This document shows positions 1 to 8,066 of a stretch of DNA of 34,532 nt, piece by piece. Below the pieces are notes generated by a model. The model was not told the origin of the DNA and searched no databases. It saw only the letters and a program-made list of their open reading frames with translations. Position 1 is the first letter of the stretch, and each line of letters starts with the position of its first letter. This DNA comes from Candidatus Azobacteroides sp. Its GTDB lineage: Bacteria; Bacteroidota; Bacteroidia; Bacteroidales; Azobacteroidaceae. Position numbers and translations under genes: made by a program. The stretch covers positions 1-34,532 of the forward strand of contig WRFY01000102.1 of NCBI GenBank assembly GCA_009783445.1, given 5' to 3'.

Positions 1-2
1 AG

Positions 3-134
3 CCGCCGGTAGTGCCGTTGAGGGCTTCCAGCCCAAGAAAGATGCTGATACTGATTGGGTTTGTGTTTTTGGGGGGAGTTGGAGCGGCAGGGTGGATATT
101 ATTCAAGGATTCCCTATTTTCTTCAAAGGAATGA
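3..134 (+). CDS. C-terminal end of a probable polysaccharide chain-length determinant (Wzz type), partial
   Basis: An open frame runs in from the window edge and stops with TGA at 132-134; about 43 residues are visible. They start with a proline-containing stretch (PPVVPLRASSPRK), continue as one hydrophobic segment of roughly 20 residues (MLILIGFVFLGGVGAAGW) and end in a short charged tail (FKDSLFSSKE). A proline-rich motif leading into a second transmembrane helix near the C-terminus is the usual end of Wzz/chain-length determinant and tyrosine-kinase-adaptor proteins, which sit in the inner membrane and set polymer length. The gene is 69 bases upstream of a nonulosonate operon in the same direction, where such a gene is expected. 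The family call rests on a short tail and on context; another membrane-anchored protein cannot be excluded. Confidence 0.55.
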   Translation, partial: PPVVPLRASSPRKMLILIGFVFLGGVGAAGWILFKDSLFSSKE

Positions 135-203
135 AAAAAATTACAGCTTTTTAATATTGATCATTAATAACTTATTTATTCTTTTAACAAATCATTGTCA
201 ACG

Positions 204-1181
204 ATGAATAGAATATTGCTTACTGGCGCCGACGGATTTATAGGTTCCCATCTAACAGAAATGTTGTTAAAACAAGGTTGTTACGTCAAAGCGTTATCTT
301 ATTATAATTCTTTCAATTATTGGGGGTGGTTGGACAATATCTCTCATCCTAATTTAGACATAATAACGGGGGATGTACGCGATCCTCATTTTTGTAAATA
401 TATAGCCAAAGATATTGATATGACATTTCATTTGGCTGCATTAATTGCTATTCCTTATTCCTATATTGCTCCAGATAGTTATGTAGATACCAATGTAAAA
501 GGCACATTGAATATCTGTCAGGCAGCCAAAGAAAATGGCGTAAAGCGAATTTTGATTACGTCTACTTCAGAAGTTTATGGAACAGCAAAATATGTGCCGA
601 TTGATGAAAATCACCCGAAACAACCTCAATCGCCTTATTCGGCATCCAAGATAGGGGCTGATGCGATGGCGATGAGTTTTTATAATGCATTTGAACTTCC
701 GGTGACAATTGTTCGGCCTTTTAATACTTATGGCCCTAGACAGTCGGCGCGTGCAATTATTCCTACCATCATTACACAAATAGCTAATGGCGTTAAGGAA
801 ATCAAACTAGGAGATTTAACCCCAACAAGAGATTTTAACTATGTAAAAGACATCTGTAAAGGTTTTATCGAATTATCGAAATGTGATGCAGCTATTGGTC
901 AGGAAGTAAATATTTGCAGCAATTACGAAATTTCAATGCGTGATACATTGGAACTGATTGCTCGATTGATGGATTCCGATGTGAAATTTATTGAAGATGA
1001 ACAACGGTTAAGGCCCAAAAACTCGGAAGTATTTCGGTTGTGGGGCGATAATACGAAAATGAAAACATTGACGGGATTTTTGCCTTCCTATAGTTTAGAA
1101 GCTGGCTTACAAGAAACGATCGAATGGTTTACAAATGCAGCAAATAGGGTAAAATACAAATCCGATATTTACAATGTATAA
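204..1181 (+). CDS. legB: LegB-like NAD-dependent nucleotide-sugar 4,6-dehydratase
   Basis: This extended short-chain dehydrogenase of 325 residues should act on a nucleotide-linked GlcNAc, giving the 4-keto-6-deoxy sugar that starts legionaminic acid synthesis in the cytoplasm. The Rossmann glycine motif is GADGFIG at residues 8-14, the SDR active-site pair is Y145 and K149 (YSASK), and TSTSEVYG lies at 119-126. I start at the ATG at 204 because the in-frame TTG at 195 only adds three residues ahead of a normal MNRILLTG beginning. The next gene, an aminotransferase, overlaps it by 8 bases, and the rest of the legionaminic set follows in order, which favours LegB over the similar PseB or a dTDP-glucose dehydratase. 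Base composition is moderate, richer in G+C than the block after position 2320. No convincing promoter is visible in the 69 bases before it. Confidence 0.88.
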   Translation: MNRILLTGADGFIGSHLTEMLLKQGCYVKALSYYNSFNYWGWLDNISHPNLDIITGDVRDPHFCKYIAKDIDMTFHLAALIAIPYSYIAPDSYVDTNVKGTLNICQAAKENGVKRILITSTSEVYGTAKYVPIDENHPKQPQSPYSASKIGADAMAMSFYNAFELPVTIVRPFNTYGPRQSARAIIPTIITQIANGVKEIKLGDLTPTRDFNYVKDICKGFIELSKCDAAIGQEVNICSNYEISMRDTLELIARLMDSDVKFIEDEQRLRPKNSEVFRLWGDNTKMKTLTGFLPSYSLEAGLQETIEWFTNAANRVKYKSDIYNV

Positions 1182-2316
1182 AGATATTATCCGTTTTATA
1201 CAAACACTTTACGGTACGCGAGAAATGATACCGCTTCATGCTCCACGGTTTATGGGGAATGAAAAAAAATATTTGGATGAATGTATCGACAGTACCTTTG
1301 TTTCCAGCGTGGGTAAATTTGTCGACCGTTTTGAAAAAATGGTGACGGAATATACCGGCAGTCAAAAAGCGGTTGTATGTGTAAATGGAACCAATGCTCT
1401 CCATTTGGCATTATTATTGGCAGGTGTTGAGAGGGATGATGAAGTTATCACACAATCGTTAACTTTTATTGCCACTTGTAATGCGATCAGCTATATTGGC
1501 GCTTACCCTATATTTATAGATGTTGATAAAGATACCATGGGATTATCTCCTTCTGCCATTGAAGCATGGTTAAATGCATTTGCATTTGTAAAGAATCATG
1601 CATGTTATAATAAAAAAACAGGTAGGAGGATTAAAGCCTGTGTGCCGATGCATACTTTCGGACATCCGGTCCATTTGGACGAATTGATAAATGTATGCGA
1701 AAAGTATCATTTGGAATTGGTGGAAGATGCTGCGGAAAGTATCGGCAGTTTTTATAAGGGAAAACATACCGGAACTTTCGGCAAGGTCGGGGTTCTCAGT
1801 TTTAACGGCAATAAAACAATCACTACCGGTGGAGGAGGAATGTTATTGTTCAATAACGAGAAATTAGGCGCACATGCCAAACATTTGACAACCCAAGCAA
1901 AAATACCCCATCGTTGGGAGTTTGTGCATGATGAAATAGGCTATAACTATCGAATGCCGAATATTAATGCCGCTTTGGGATGCGCTCAAATGGAATATAT
2001 AGATACGATATTGGCAAATAAACGGGAAACGGCCATGAAATACAAAGAATTTTTCCAAATGGTCGAGGATATAGATTTTTTCGATGAACCCGAAAATTGT
2101 CGATCTAACTTTTGGTTAAATGCTATTTTATTAAAAAATAAAGAAACACGGAATGATTTTTTACAATGCAGCAATGATAATCATGTAATGACACGACCCA
2201 TCTGGTCTTTAATGAATCGATTACCCATGTTTGCCAAGTGTCAAACGGATGATTTGACAAATACAATCTGGTTTGAAGAGAGAGTGGTGAATTTACCAAG
2301 TAGTGCAAGGTTATAA
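1174..2316 (+). CDS. legC: LegC-like PLP-dependent nucleotide-sugar aminotransferase
   Basis: This 380-residue protein of the DegT/DnrJ/EryC1/StrS family should move an amino group from glutamate to C4 of the 4-keto-6-deoxy sugar made by LegB. The PLP-binding lysine is K214 in SFNGNKTITTGGGG, and D185 in VEDAAES would pair with the pyridine nitrogen. Length fits the LegC group, which often carries a short extra N-terminal stretch as here (about 20 residues before PLHAPRFMGNE). Its ATG lies inside the end of legB (8-base overlap), so the two are probably translationally coupled. A second, different aminotransferase of the same superfamily lies at 16204-17424, so the locus can likely make two distinct 4-amino sugars. 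Confidence 0.88.
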   Translation: MYKDIIRFIQTLYGTREMIPLHAPRFMGNEKKYLDECIDSTFVSSVGKFVDRFEKMVTEYTGSQKAVVCVNGTNALHLALLLAGVERDDEVITQSLTFIATCNAISYIGAYPIFIDVDKDTMGLSPSAIEAWLNAFAFVKNHACYNKKTGRRIKACVPMHTFGHPVHLDELINVCEKYHLELVEDAAESIGSFYKGKHTGTFGKVGVLSFNGNKTITTGGGGMLLFNNEKLGAHAKHLTTQAKIPHRWEFVHDEIGYNYRMPNINAALGCAQMEYIDTILANKRETAMKYKEFFQMVEDIDFFDEPENCRSNFWLNAILLKNKETRNDFLQCSNDNHVMTRPIWSLMNRLPMFAKCQTDDLTNTIWFEERVVNLPSSARL

Positions 2317-2320
2317 TAGT

Positions 2321-2962
2321 ATGGAGAAAATCGTAATTATTGGTGGCGGAAGTTTTTTGGGAAATATGATCAATTATATAGAGAGTATGAATGCCTATGA
2401 TATAGTGGGTTATACGGACATTGTCGATAATGGAACTGTCTTATATGTAAAATATATAGGGGATGATTCTGTTTTATTAGACCTCTATAACGAAGGAGTT
2501 ACAAATGCAGCCATTGCGGTTGGCAATAATCTGAATAATACAGTTGTAAAACAAAGGATTGCACGTAATGCAAAAAAAATAGGTTTTTCATTACCTGTTA
2601 TAAAAGGACAGAATGTTATAATCCATAAAGGAGTAAATATTGGAGAAGGGACAATTATAAGGGATGCTGCTATTATACAGAGCAACTGCAACATAGGAAA
2701 TTACATAATGATTGGAGATAATTGTGTAATATCACATGATACTTCAATAGGAGATTTTACACAGGTCGTCTCCGGATGCGTTATAGGTAAAGGATGCAAA
2801 ATCGGGAATAATATTTTTGTGGGATTCTCATCAGTAGTAACTAATGATGTGGTAATTACAGACAATTGTATTATTGGAGCTAAAAGCTTGGTAAATAAAA
2901 ATTGCGAAATTAAAGGCAAATACTTTGGACAACCAGCAAGACTGAAAGAAAAATATGAGTAA
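2321..2962 (+). CDS. legH: LegH-like sugar N-acetyltransferase (PglD family)
   Basis: The 213-residue protein has a small N-terminal Rossmann-like domain (MEKIVIIGGGSFLG) followed by a left-handed beta-helix of hexapeptide repeats from about residue 100 to 200. H139 in VISHD sits where the catalytic base of PglD-type acetyltransferases lies. It should acetylate the new C4 amino group from acetyl-CoA to give a 2,4-diacetamido-2,4,6-trideoxy sugar. A longer frame opens at a GTG at 2303, inside the end of legC, but the ATG at 2321, four bases after the legC stop, gives the normal family start. The strongly AT-rich part of the locus begins about here. Context between legC and the synthase supports the specific LegH role. 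Confidence 0.85.
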   Translation: MEKIVIIGGGSFLGNMINYIESMNAYDIVGYTDIVDNGTVLYVKYIGDDSVLLDLYNEGVTNAAIAVGNNLNNTVVKQRIARNAKKIGFSLPVIKGQNVIIHKGVNIGEGTIIRDAAIIQSNCNIGNYIMIGDNCVISHDTSIGDFTQVVSGCVIGKGCKIGNNIFVGFSSVVTNDVVITDNCIIGAKSLVNKNCEIKGKYFGQPARLKEKYE

Positions 2963-3974
2963 AGGAGTATACATTATTGCGGAAATAGGGCCCAATCATA
3001 ATGGAAATAGTGAGATAGGATTGAAAATGATAGAGGAAATTTCCACGACAGGCGTTAATGCCATAAAATTTCAATTGACCAATCCATATGCATTATATAG
3101 TATGGACTCTTTTAAAGCATCCTATCAGAAAAAAAATGATTCAGCAAAATCTCCATTGGAGATGTCTCTAAGATATCAATTGAAAAGAGAAGATCATATT
3201 AAATTGTATTCTGCATGTAAAGAATGTGGAGTTGATTATATATGTACTGCTTTTGATATTGGAAGTATGACATTTTTAGATTCTCATATTTATATGCCTT
3301 ATTTTAAAATTGCCTCCGGTGAAATATTTTCTTTAGATATCATTGATTATATTTCAAAAAGAAATAAACCGGTTATACTTTCGACAGGAATGGCAACGTA
3401 TTCTGAAATATCAGCTTCAATAGAATTAATTAATCGAAATTTTAAAAAAGATATCACCATTCTACATTGTATATCTAATTACCCTGCGAAATTTGAGGAA
3501 GTAAATCTTTTAAATATGCAGGAAATTATGGAACGGTTTAACTATTCTGTTGGTTTTTCAGATCATACCATAGGAAATGATTGTGCGATTGCAGCAGTTG
3601 CAATGGGTGCAAAAATGATTGAAAAACATGTCACTTTCAATAAAAACGCTGAAGGTCCAGACCATAAGGCTTCTATTGATATTGAAGAGTTGCGTTCTTT
3701 GGTAAATAGCATCCGAAATGTTGAGGTTGCGATAGGAGTTAGAGACAGAATATTTAGCGAACAGCAAAGAGAAATAAGCAAAGTTGCACGTAAAAGTATT
3801 GTAACAGCGTATAAAATTAATAAGGGAAATATTATAAAAGAGGAAGATATATGTTATAAACGTCCCGGAATTGGTTTTCTTCCTATTGAGAAGAATTTAA
3901 TTATTGGGAAAAAGGTTATTATTGATATTGAAGCTGATAAGATAATTAAACCTAAACATATATTATGGGAATAA
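2955..3974 (+). CDS. legI: NeuB/LegI-like N,N'-diacetyllegionaminate synthase
   Basis: This 339-residue enzyme belongs to the NeuB (sialic acid synthase) family, which condenses phosphoenolpyruvate with a 6-carbon amino sugar to make a 9-carbon nonulosonic acid. The N-terminal TIM barrel shows the family start IAEIGPNHNG (residues 8-17) and AIKFQ (36-40); the last 65 residues or so (from KVARKSIVTAYKINKG) form the SAF/antifreeze-like domain that closes the active site of the partner subunit. The neighbouring dehydratase, aminotransferase and acetyltransferase make N,N'-diacetyllegionaminic acid the likely product rather than N-acetylneuraminic acid. Pseudaminic acid is less likely because the hydrolysing epimerase next door is of LegG/NeuC type, not PseG. 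It overlaps legH by 8 bases. Confidence 0.9.
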   Translation: MSKGVYIIAEIGPNHNGNSEIGLKMIEEISTTGVNAIKFQLTNPYALYSMDSFKASYQKKNDSAKSPLEMSLRYQLKREDHIKLYSACKECGVDYICTAFDIGSMTFLDSHIYMPYFKIASGEIFSLDIIDYISKRNKPVILSTGMATYSEISASIELINRNFKKDITILHCISNYPAKFEEVNLLNMQEIMERFNYSVGFSDHTIGNDCAIAAVAMGAKMIEKHVTFNKNAEGPDHKASIDIEELRSLVNSIRNVEVAIGVRDRIFSEQQREISKVARKSIVTAYKINKGNIIKEEDICYKRPGIGFLPIEKNLIIGKKVIIDIEADKIIKPKHILWE

Positions 3975-5071
3975 AAGTTGGATTTATTACTGGTGCGAGG
4001 TCCGAATTCGGAGTAATGAAACAATTGATATTATCAATGTTATCAGATTCTGAATTTGAAGTTAAGCTATATGTTACCGGAATGCATTTATTGAAGAAAT
4101 ACGGTAGTACATATAAAGAAATTGAAAGAACTATTATTCCGATAACAAAGAAAATCCATGCATACGACGAAAAAGATAATTTAAAAATTATTGATTTTAC
4201 CAATATAGTTAATAATCTATTTTTAGTATTGCAAAGTGAAGATATAGATGTATTATATATTGTAGGAGATCGAATTGAAGCATACGGCGCAGCACTTGTT
4301 GCACATTTTTTGAATATACCTATAGCACATTATGCTGGAGGACAAATAACAGAGGGGGCTATTGATAATATTTACAGATATAATATATCCAACTTGGCGT
4401 CTATTCACTTTGTTACGTCTAAATTTGCAGCTGAGAATTTATCAAAGATACCAACAATTAACAGTAGTAATGTGCATTTGGTGGGTTCCACAGCAATTGA
4501 TTCAATATATAAATTTTTGGAAAATCCCATTGATTTAAAATCTATTGATGAACGTTTGATACCGAATGGCTATGCTTTAATGACCTTTCATCCCGCTACA
4601 AAATCAAACGAATCGATTGGGAGTATAATAATACCATGTGTTCAAGAAATATTGGATTTGGGTAAGCAAGTACTTATTACATATCCCAATAATGACAATG
4701 GAAATTCTGAAATTATTGATGCAATTGAACAATGTACCAACGATGACAATGTTTTTCTAATAAAAAATTTAGGTGTAGAAAATTATTATTGCGCAGTATA
4801 TAATTCATCCTTTGTTATAGGGAATTCAAGTAGTGGGATCATTGAGGTACCGTATTTTTCTAAATATACTATTAACATAGGAGATAGGCAAAAAGGTCGT
4901 TTAAAACCAAGATCAGTAATAGATGTTCCTTGTTCTATGGATAAAATAAAAAACACTTTAAATTCTCTTACACTTATAAATTGGATTCCCCCTAAACAGG
5001 AATATCTTTATGGTACGGGAGATAGTATTAAAAAAATTAAAGATTTATTATTGGAGTATTTTAAGAGGTGA
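3965..5071 (+). CDS. legG: NeuC/LegG-like hydrolysing nucleotide-sugar 2-epimerase
   Basis: The 368-residue protein is a member of the hydrolysing UDP-GlcNAc 2-epimerase (NeuC) family with a GT-B-like fold. Visible signatures are GARSEFGVMKQ at residues 10-20, a VGDRIEAYGAA segment, HYAGGQITEG and the GNSSSGIIEVP loop near the C-terminus. In the legionaminic pathway it removes the nucleotide and inverts C2, giving 2,4-diacetamido-2,4,6-trideoxymannose for the synthase encoded just upstream. It starts inside the end of legI (10-base overlap). In biochemical order this enzyme acts before LegI although its gene comes after. A sialic-acid NeuC role is possible from sequence alone, but the pathway context argues against it. 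Confidence 0.88.
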   Translation: MGIKVGFITGARSEFGVMKQLILSMLSDSEFEVKLYVTGMHLLKKYGSTYKEIERTIIPITKKIHAYDEKDNLKIIDFTNIVNNLFLVLQSEDIDVLYIVGDRIEAYGAALVAHFLNIPIAHYAGGQITEGAIDNIYRYNISNLASIHFVTSKFAAENLSKIPTINSSNVHLVGSTAIDSIYKFLENPIDLKSIDERLIPNGYALMTFHPATKSNESIGSIIIPCVQEILDLGKQVLITYPNNDNGNSEIIDAIEQCTNDDNVFLIKNLGVENYYCAVYNSSFVIGNSSSGIIEVPYFSKYTINIGDRQKGRLKPRSVIDVPCSMDKIKNTLNSLTLINWIPPKQEYLYGTGDSIKKIKDLLLEYFKR

Positions 5072-5074
5072 AAT

Positions 5075-6121
5075 ATGAACACTTACGAAAAATATATAAT
5101 AAATATATCCGCTACTATTTTTGATGCATTAGTAGCTCTCGATAAATTAACAGCCGACATCTTGACTCTGTTTGTTGTTGATAATAATTACAAACTTAAA
5201 GGTACGGTGACAGATGGCGATATTAGACGAGCATTATTAAAAGGTATTACTTTAGATGATAGTATCACAACGGTTATGAATAAAAATTTTCACTATTTTA
5301 CTGCTGCTAACATTAATGTGAACCTTGTAAAGAAATGTCGGTATAATAAAATATGGCTACTACCATATTTATCAGATGATGGCGTTTTACAGAAGGTGTT
5401 CAATTTACAAAATCAAATATCTATTCTTCCGGTAGATGCTGTTTTAATGGCAGGTGGAAAAGGAGAAAGATTAAGACCTTTAACTGAAACGACCCCAAAA
5501 CCTTTACTGCCAATAGGGGATAAATGTATTATTGATTATAATGTGGACAGATTAATAAACTACGGAATTTCAAATATATTTGTTACAATAAATTATTTGA
5601 AGGAACAAATAGAAAATCACTTTAGTACTCCAAGAAATGATGTAGAAATAAAATGTATAAGGGAACCTTACTATTTAGGTACTATAGGATCTGTAAAATT
5701 CATTAACCATTTTCGAAATGACAGTATTTTGATTATGAATTCGGATTTATTTACAAATATTAATTTTGAGGAATTTTATTTGCATTTTATAGATAATAAT
5801 GCAGATATGTCTGTTGCAACAATACCATATTCAGTATCTATTCCTTATGGAATTTTCAAGTTTGAGAATCAAAGTATAAAGATAACAGGAATAGAAGAAA
5901 AACCCAAATATAATTATTACGCAAACTCAGGTATTTATTTAATTAAACGCTCTATTTTAAACTTGATTCCAGATGATATTTTTTTTGACGCAACTGATCT
6001 AATTGGTGTGTTAATTTCTAAAGGTTATAGTGTTATCCGTTTTCCCATCGTAGGATATTGGATTGATATTGGGAAATATGAAGATTATAATAAAGCTCAA
6101 GATTTTGTTAAGTATATTTAA
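5075..6121 (+). CDS. ptmE: PtmE-like sugar-1-phosphate nucleotidyltransferase with CBS domain
   Basis: Two parts are visible in 348 residues. Residues 1 to about 115 form a CBS region (FVVDNNYKLKGTVTDGDIRRA at 33-53); residues from about 120 form a nucleotidyltransferase domain with the signature MAGGKGERLRPLTETTPKP at 125-143. This architecture matches Campylobacter PtmE, which makes GDP-glucosamine for a GDP-linked legionaminic route. Its place between legG and legF suggests the same job, so the upstream Leg enzymes may act on GDP- rather than UDP-sugars. The CBS part could bind a nucleotide and control activity. No PtmF, PtmA or PgmL homologue is present; housekeeping GlmS and GlmM could supply glucosamine-1-phosphate. 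The base specificity (GTP or another NTP) cannot be read from the sequence. Confidence 0.8.
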   Translation: MNTYEKYIINISATIFDALVALDKLTADILTLFVVDNNYKLKGTVTDGDIRRALLKGITLDDSITTVMNKNFHYFTAANINVNLVKKCRYNKIWLLPYLSDDGVLQKVFNLQNQISILPVDAVLMAGGKGERLRPLTETTPKPLLPIGDKCIIDYNVDRLINYGISNIFVTINYLKEQIENHFSTPRNDVEIKCIREPYYLGTIGSVKFINHFRNDSILIMNSDLFTNINFEEFYLHFIDNNADMSVATIPYSVSIPYGIFKFENQSIKITGIEEKPKYNYYANSGIYLIKRSILNLIPDDIFFDATDLIGVLISKGYSVIRFPIVGYWIDIGKYEDYNKAQDFVKYI

Positions 6122-6129
6122 TTAAAACT

Positions 6130-6828
6130 ATGTATAAAAACAAAAGAATATTAGCTATTATCCCTGCAAGAGGTGGTAGCAAAGGCATTCCGCATAAAAA
6201 TATAAAGGAATTGAATGGAAAGCCTTTAATTATTTACTCAATTGATATTGCTCGCCAAGTTTTTACAGATGAAAACATCTGCGTGACAACCGACGATCAA
6301 CAAATTATTGATGTGGTTGAGAATTATGGCTTACATGTGCCTTTTGTCCGTCCAGCCTATTTAGCAACAGATGAGGCAACAACTCATGATGTTTTAATGC
6401 ACGCGTTGAATTTTTACGAACAAAAAGGAATATTTTATGATATTATATTACTATTGCAACCAACCTCTCCGTTTCGTTTAAAACAACATCTTGAAGAGGC
6501 TATGGATTTATACACAGATAGTTTTGATATGATCGTTTCGGTAAAGGAAGCCTCTGCAAATCCTTATTACAACCTTTTTGAGGAGGATGAGTTTGGTCAT
6601 TTACATGTATCCAAAGGGAATGGAAAATATACTCGCCGACAGGATGCACCTACGGTATGGGAATACAACGGATCTATTTATGTGATAAATGTAAAATCAC
6701 TTAAGGGAATGAAAATGAGTGATTTCACAAGAAAGAAAAAATATTGCATGCAGGATATTTATTCAATCGATATTGATACTCCATTGGATTGGATGATTGC
6801 CGAAGAGTTTATGAAAAAATATGATTAA
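6130..6828 (+). CDS. legF: LegF/NeuA-like CMP-N,N'-diacetyllegionaminate synthetase
   Basis: This 232-residue cytidylyltransferase should activate the nonulosonic acid with CTP to give the CMP-sugar donor. The nucleotide-binding signature is IPARGGSKGIPHKNI at residues 11-25 (the GGSKGIP form), LLLQPTSPFR is at 107-116, and the C-terminal part carries the expected acidic SIDIDTPLDW segment. It completes the set legB-legC-legH-legI-legG-ptmE-legF. G+C is slightly higher than in its immediate neighbours. A 53-base gap follows before the next gene, the largest gap between position 204 and 15497, so this is a natural boundary between donor synthesis and assembly genes. Confidence 0.9.
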   Translation: MYKNKRILAIIPARGGSKGIPHKNIKELNGKPLIIYSIDIARQVFTDENICVTTDDQQIIDVVENYGLHVPFVRPAYLATDEATTHDVLMHALNFYEQKGIFYDIILLLQPTSPFRLKQHLEEAMDLYTDSFDMIVSVKEASANPYYNLFEEDEFGHLHVSKGNGKYTRRQDAPTVWEYNGSIYVINVKSLKGMKMSDFTRKKKYCMQDIYSIDIDTPLDWMIAEEFMKKYD

Positions 6829-6881
6829 TCTATAGAAAATTTATTATGATTTTTATGATGATGTAAATATTTAGGGGACAT

Positions 6882-8066
6882 ATGGATATTTTTAATAGAA
6901 CAATAAAATTTTTTAATTATCAAATAAATAAAAAAAATTTGGGCAGCCTCTTTTTTTCAATACAATTTGAGAAACAATATGATTATCTGTATCATTTTAG
7001 TGAGCCTGAAAATGACATTGAAAGATCATTTTATCAATATAGATGCCAATGTTTTGTTCAAGGGAAAATAAATGTATTCTTTAAAGAAATTATATCTGGT
7101 GTATTTTTTTTACCATTTATACTGTTTCTTTTGATTAAACGAATTTTAATTAAAAATAAGAGAGAAAAAATTCAAAACATTTATATTGCAACAGGTGCTA
7201 ATAATATAGACAATGAGTATCTTTCAACGAAATTTGGATCAATTAAAGATATTTATTATGCGTCTAACTACTACTTGAGTTATAGAGATTTAGTTATTAT
7301 TGCGAAGCTAATATATAGTCATCCATTTTCACCTTTTTGGTATTTCAAAAATAGCTATAAATTATCAATTTATCGATATATAATTGATAGCTATTCTCCA
7401 GAAAATATTTTGTGTTCTTCAGAATATTCTTTTACTTCATCTTTATTAACTAGTTATTGTGAAATGTTTTCGATAAGACATGTAAATGTCATGCACGGTG
7501 AAAAACTATTTTTTATAAGAGATTCTTTTTTTCATTTCCATGAATGCTTCATATGGGATAATCATTATAGACGATTATTTAATTCATTGAGAGCTTTATG
7601 TGATCAATACTACATTTTTTTGCCTAAAGAGTTTAGATTAAATAATAAAAATAATAAGAAAGTTAGTCTTGGACTTACTTATTATTTGGATTCTGAATCA
7701 AAAAAGGGATTATTAGCAATTAGAAAAACTTTATTATCAATAAACATACCCCCATCTAAAATAGCCATACGATATCATCCGCGATACAATAAGGTAAATC
7801 TAAAATTTATAAATGAAACATTTAAAGATTTTATTATTGAAAATCCTTTTTCTACATCAATTATAGAGTCTTTTTCGATAACGAAATGTGTTGCTTCTTT
7901 GTATTCAACAGTCTTATTTCAGGCATATCTATTTGGAAATAGTATTGTTATTGACGATTATAGTTGTCCTGAGAGATACAATCAATTATTAAAGATGAAT
8001 TATATAATTATGAATAAGCCACATTATAAAATATCTGATTTGTTAAGGAAAAATATTATTCTATGA
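6882..8066 (+). CDS. Unassigned protein, candidate CMP-legionaminic acid transferase
   Basis: I do not recognise this 394-residue protein as a named family. It has one hydrophobic stretch (about residues 66-88) followed by a basic segment, so it may be membrane-associated. Motifs that resemble bacterial sialyl- and polysialyltransferases of the GT-B type (GT38/GT52) are visible: an acidic HGEK at 205-208, an HP motif in AIRYHPR at 295-301, and a serine/threonine motif in ASLYST at 338-343, in the expected order. It directly follows the CMP-sugar synthetase, and neither of the other two clear glycosyltransferases in the locus (GT4, GT2) belongs to a CMP-sugar-using family. From this I infer that it transfers legionaminic acid. 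It is very AT-rich with many A and T runs, and its stop overlaps the next gene by 4 bases. It could instead be a capsule-type transferase with another donor. Confidence 0.5.
   Translation: MDIFNRTIKFFNYQINKKNLGSLFFSIQFEKQYDYLYHFSEPENDIERSFYQYRCQCFVQGKINVFFKEIISGVFFLPFILFLLIKRILIKNKREKIQNIYIATGANNIDNEYLSTKFGSIKDIYYASNYYLSYRDLVIIAKLIYSHPFSPFWYFKNSYKLSIYRYIIDSYSPENILCSSEYSFTSSLLTSYCEMFSIRHVNVMHGEKLFFIRDSFFHFHECFIWDNHYRRLFNSLRALCDQYYIFLPKEFRLNNKNNKKVSLGLTYYLDSESKKGLLAIRKTLLSINIPPSKIAIRYHPRYNKVNLKFINETFKDFIIENPFSTSIIESFSITKCVASLYSTVLFQAYLFGNSIVIDDYSCPERYNQLLKMNYIIMNKPHYKISDLLRKNIIL

Noticed and set aside
3965-6828. Pseudaminic acid pathway as an alternative to legionaminic acid
   Set aside because: There is no PseG- or PseH-like gene; the hydrolysing NeuC-type epimerase, PglD-type acetyltransferase and PtmE-like gene fit the legionaminic route.
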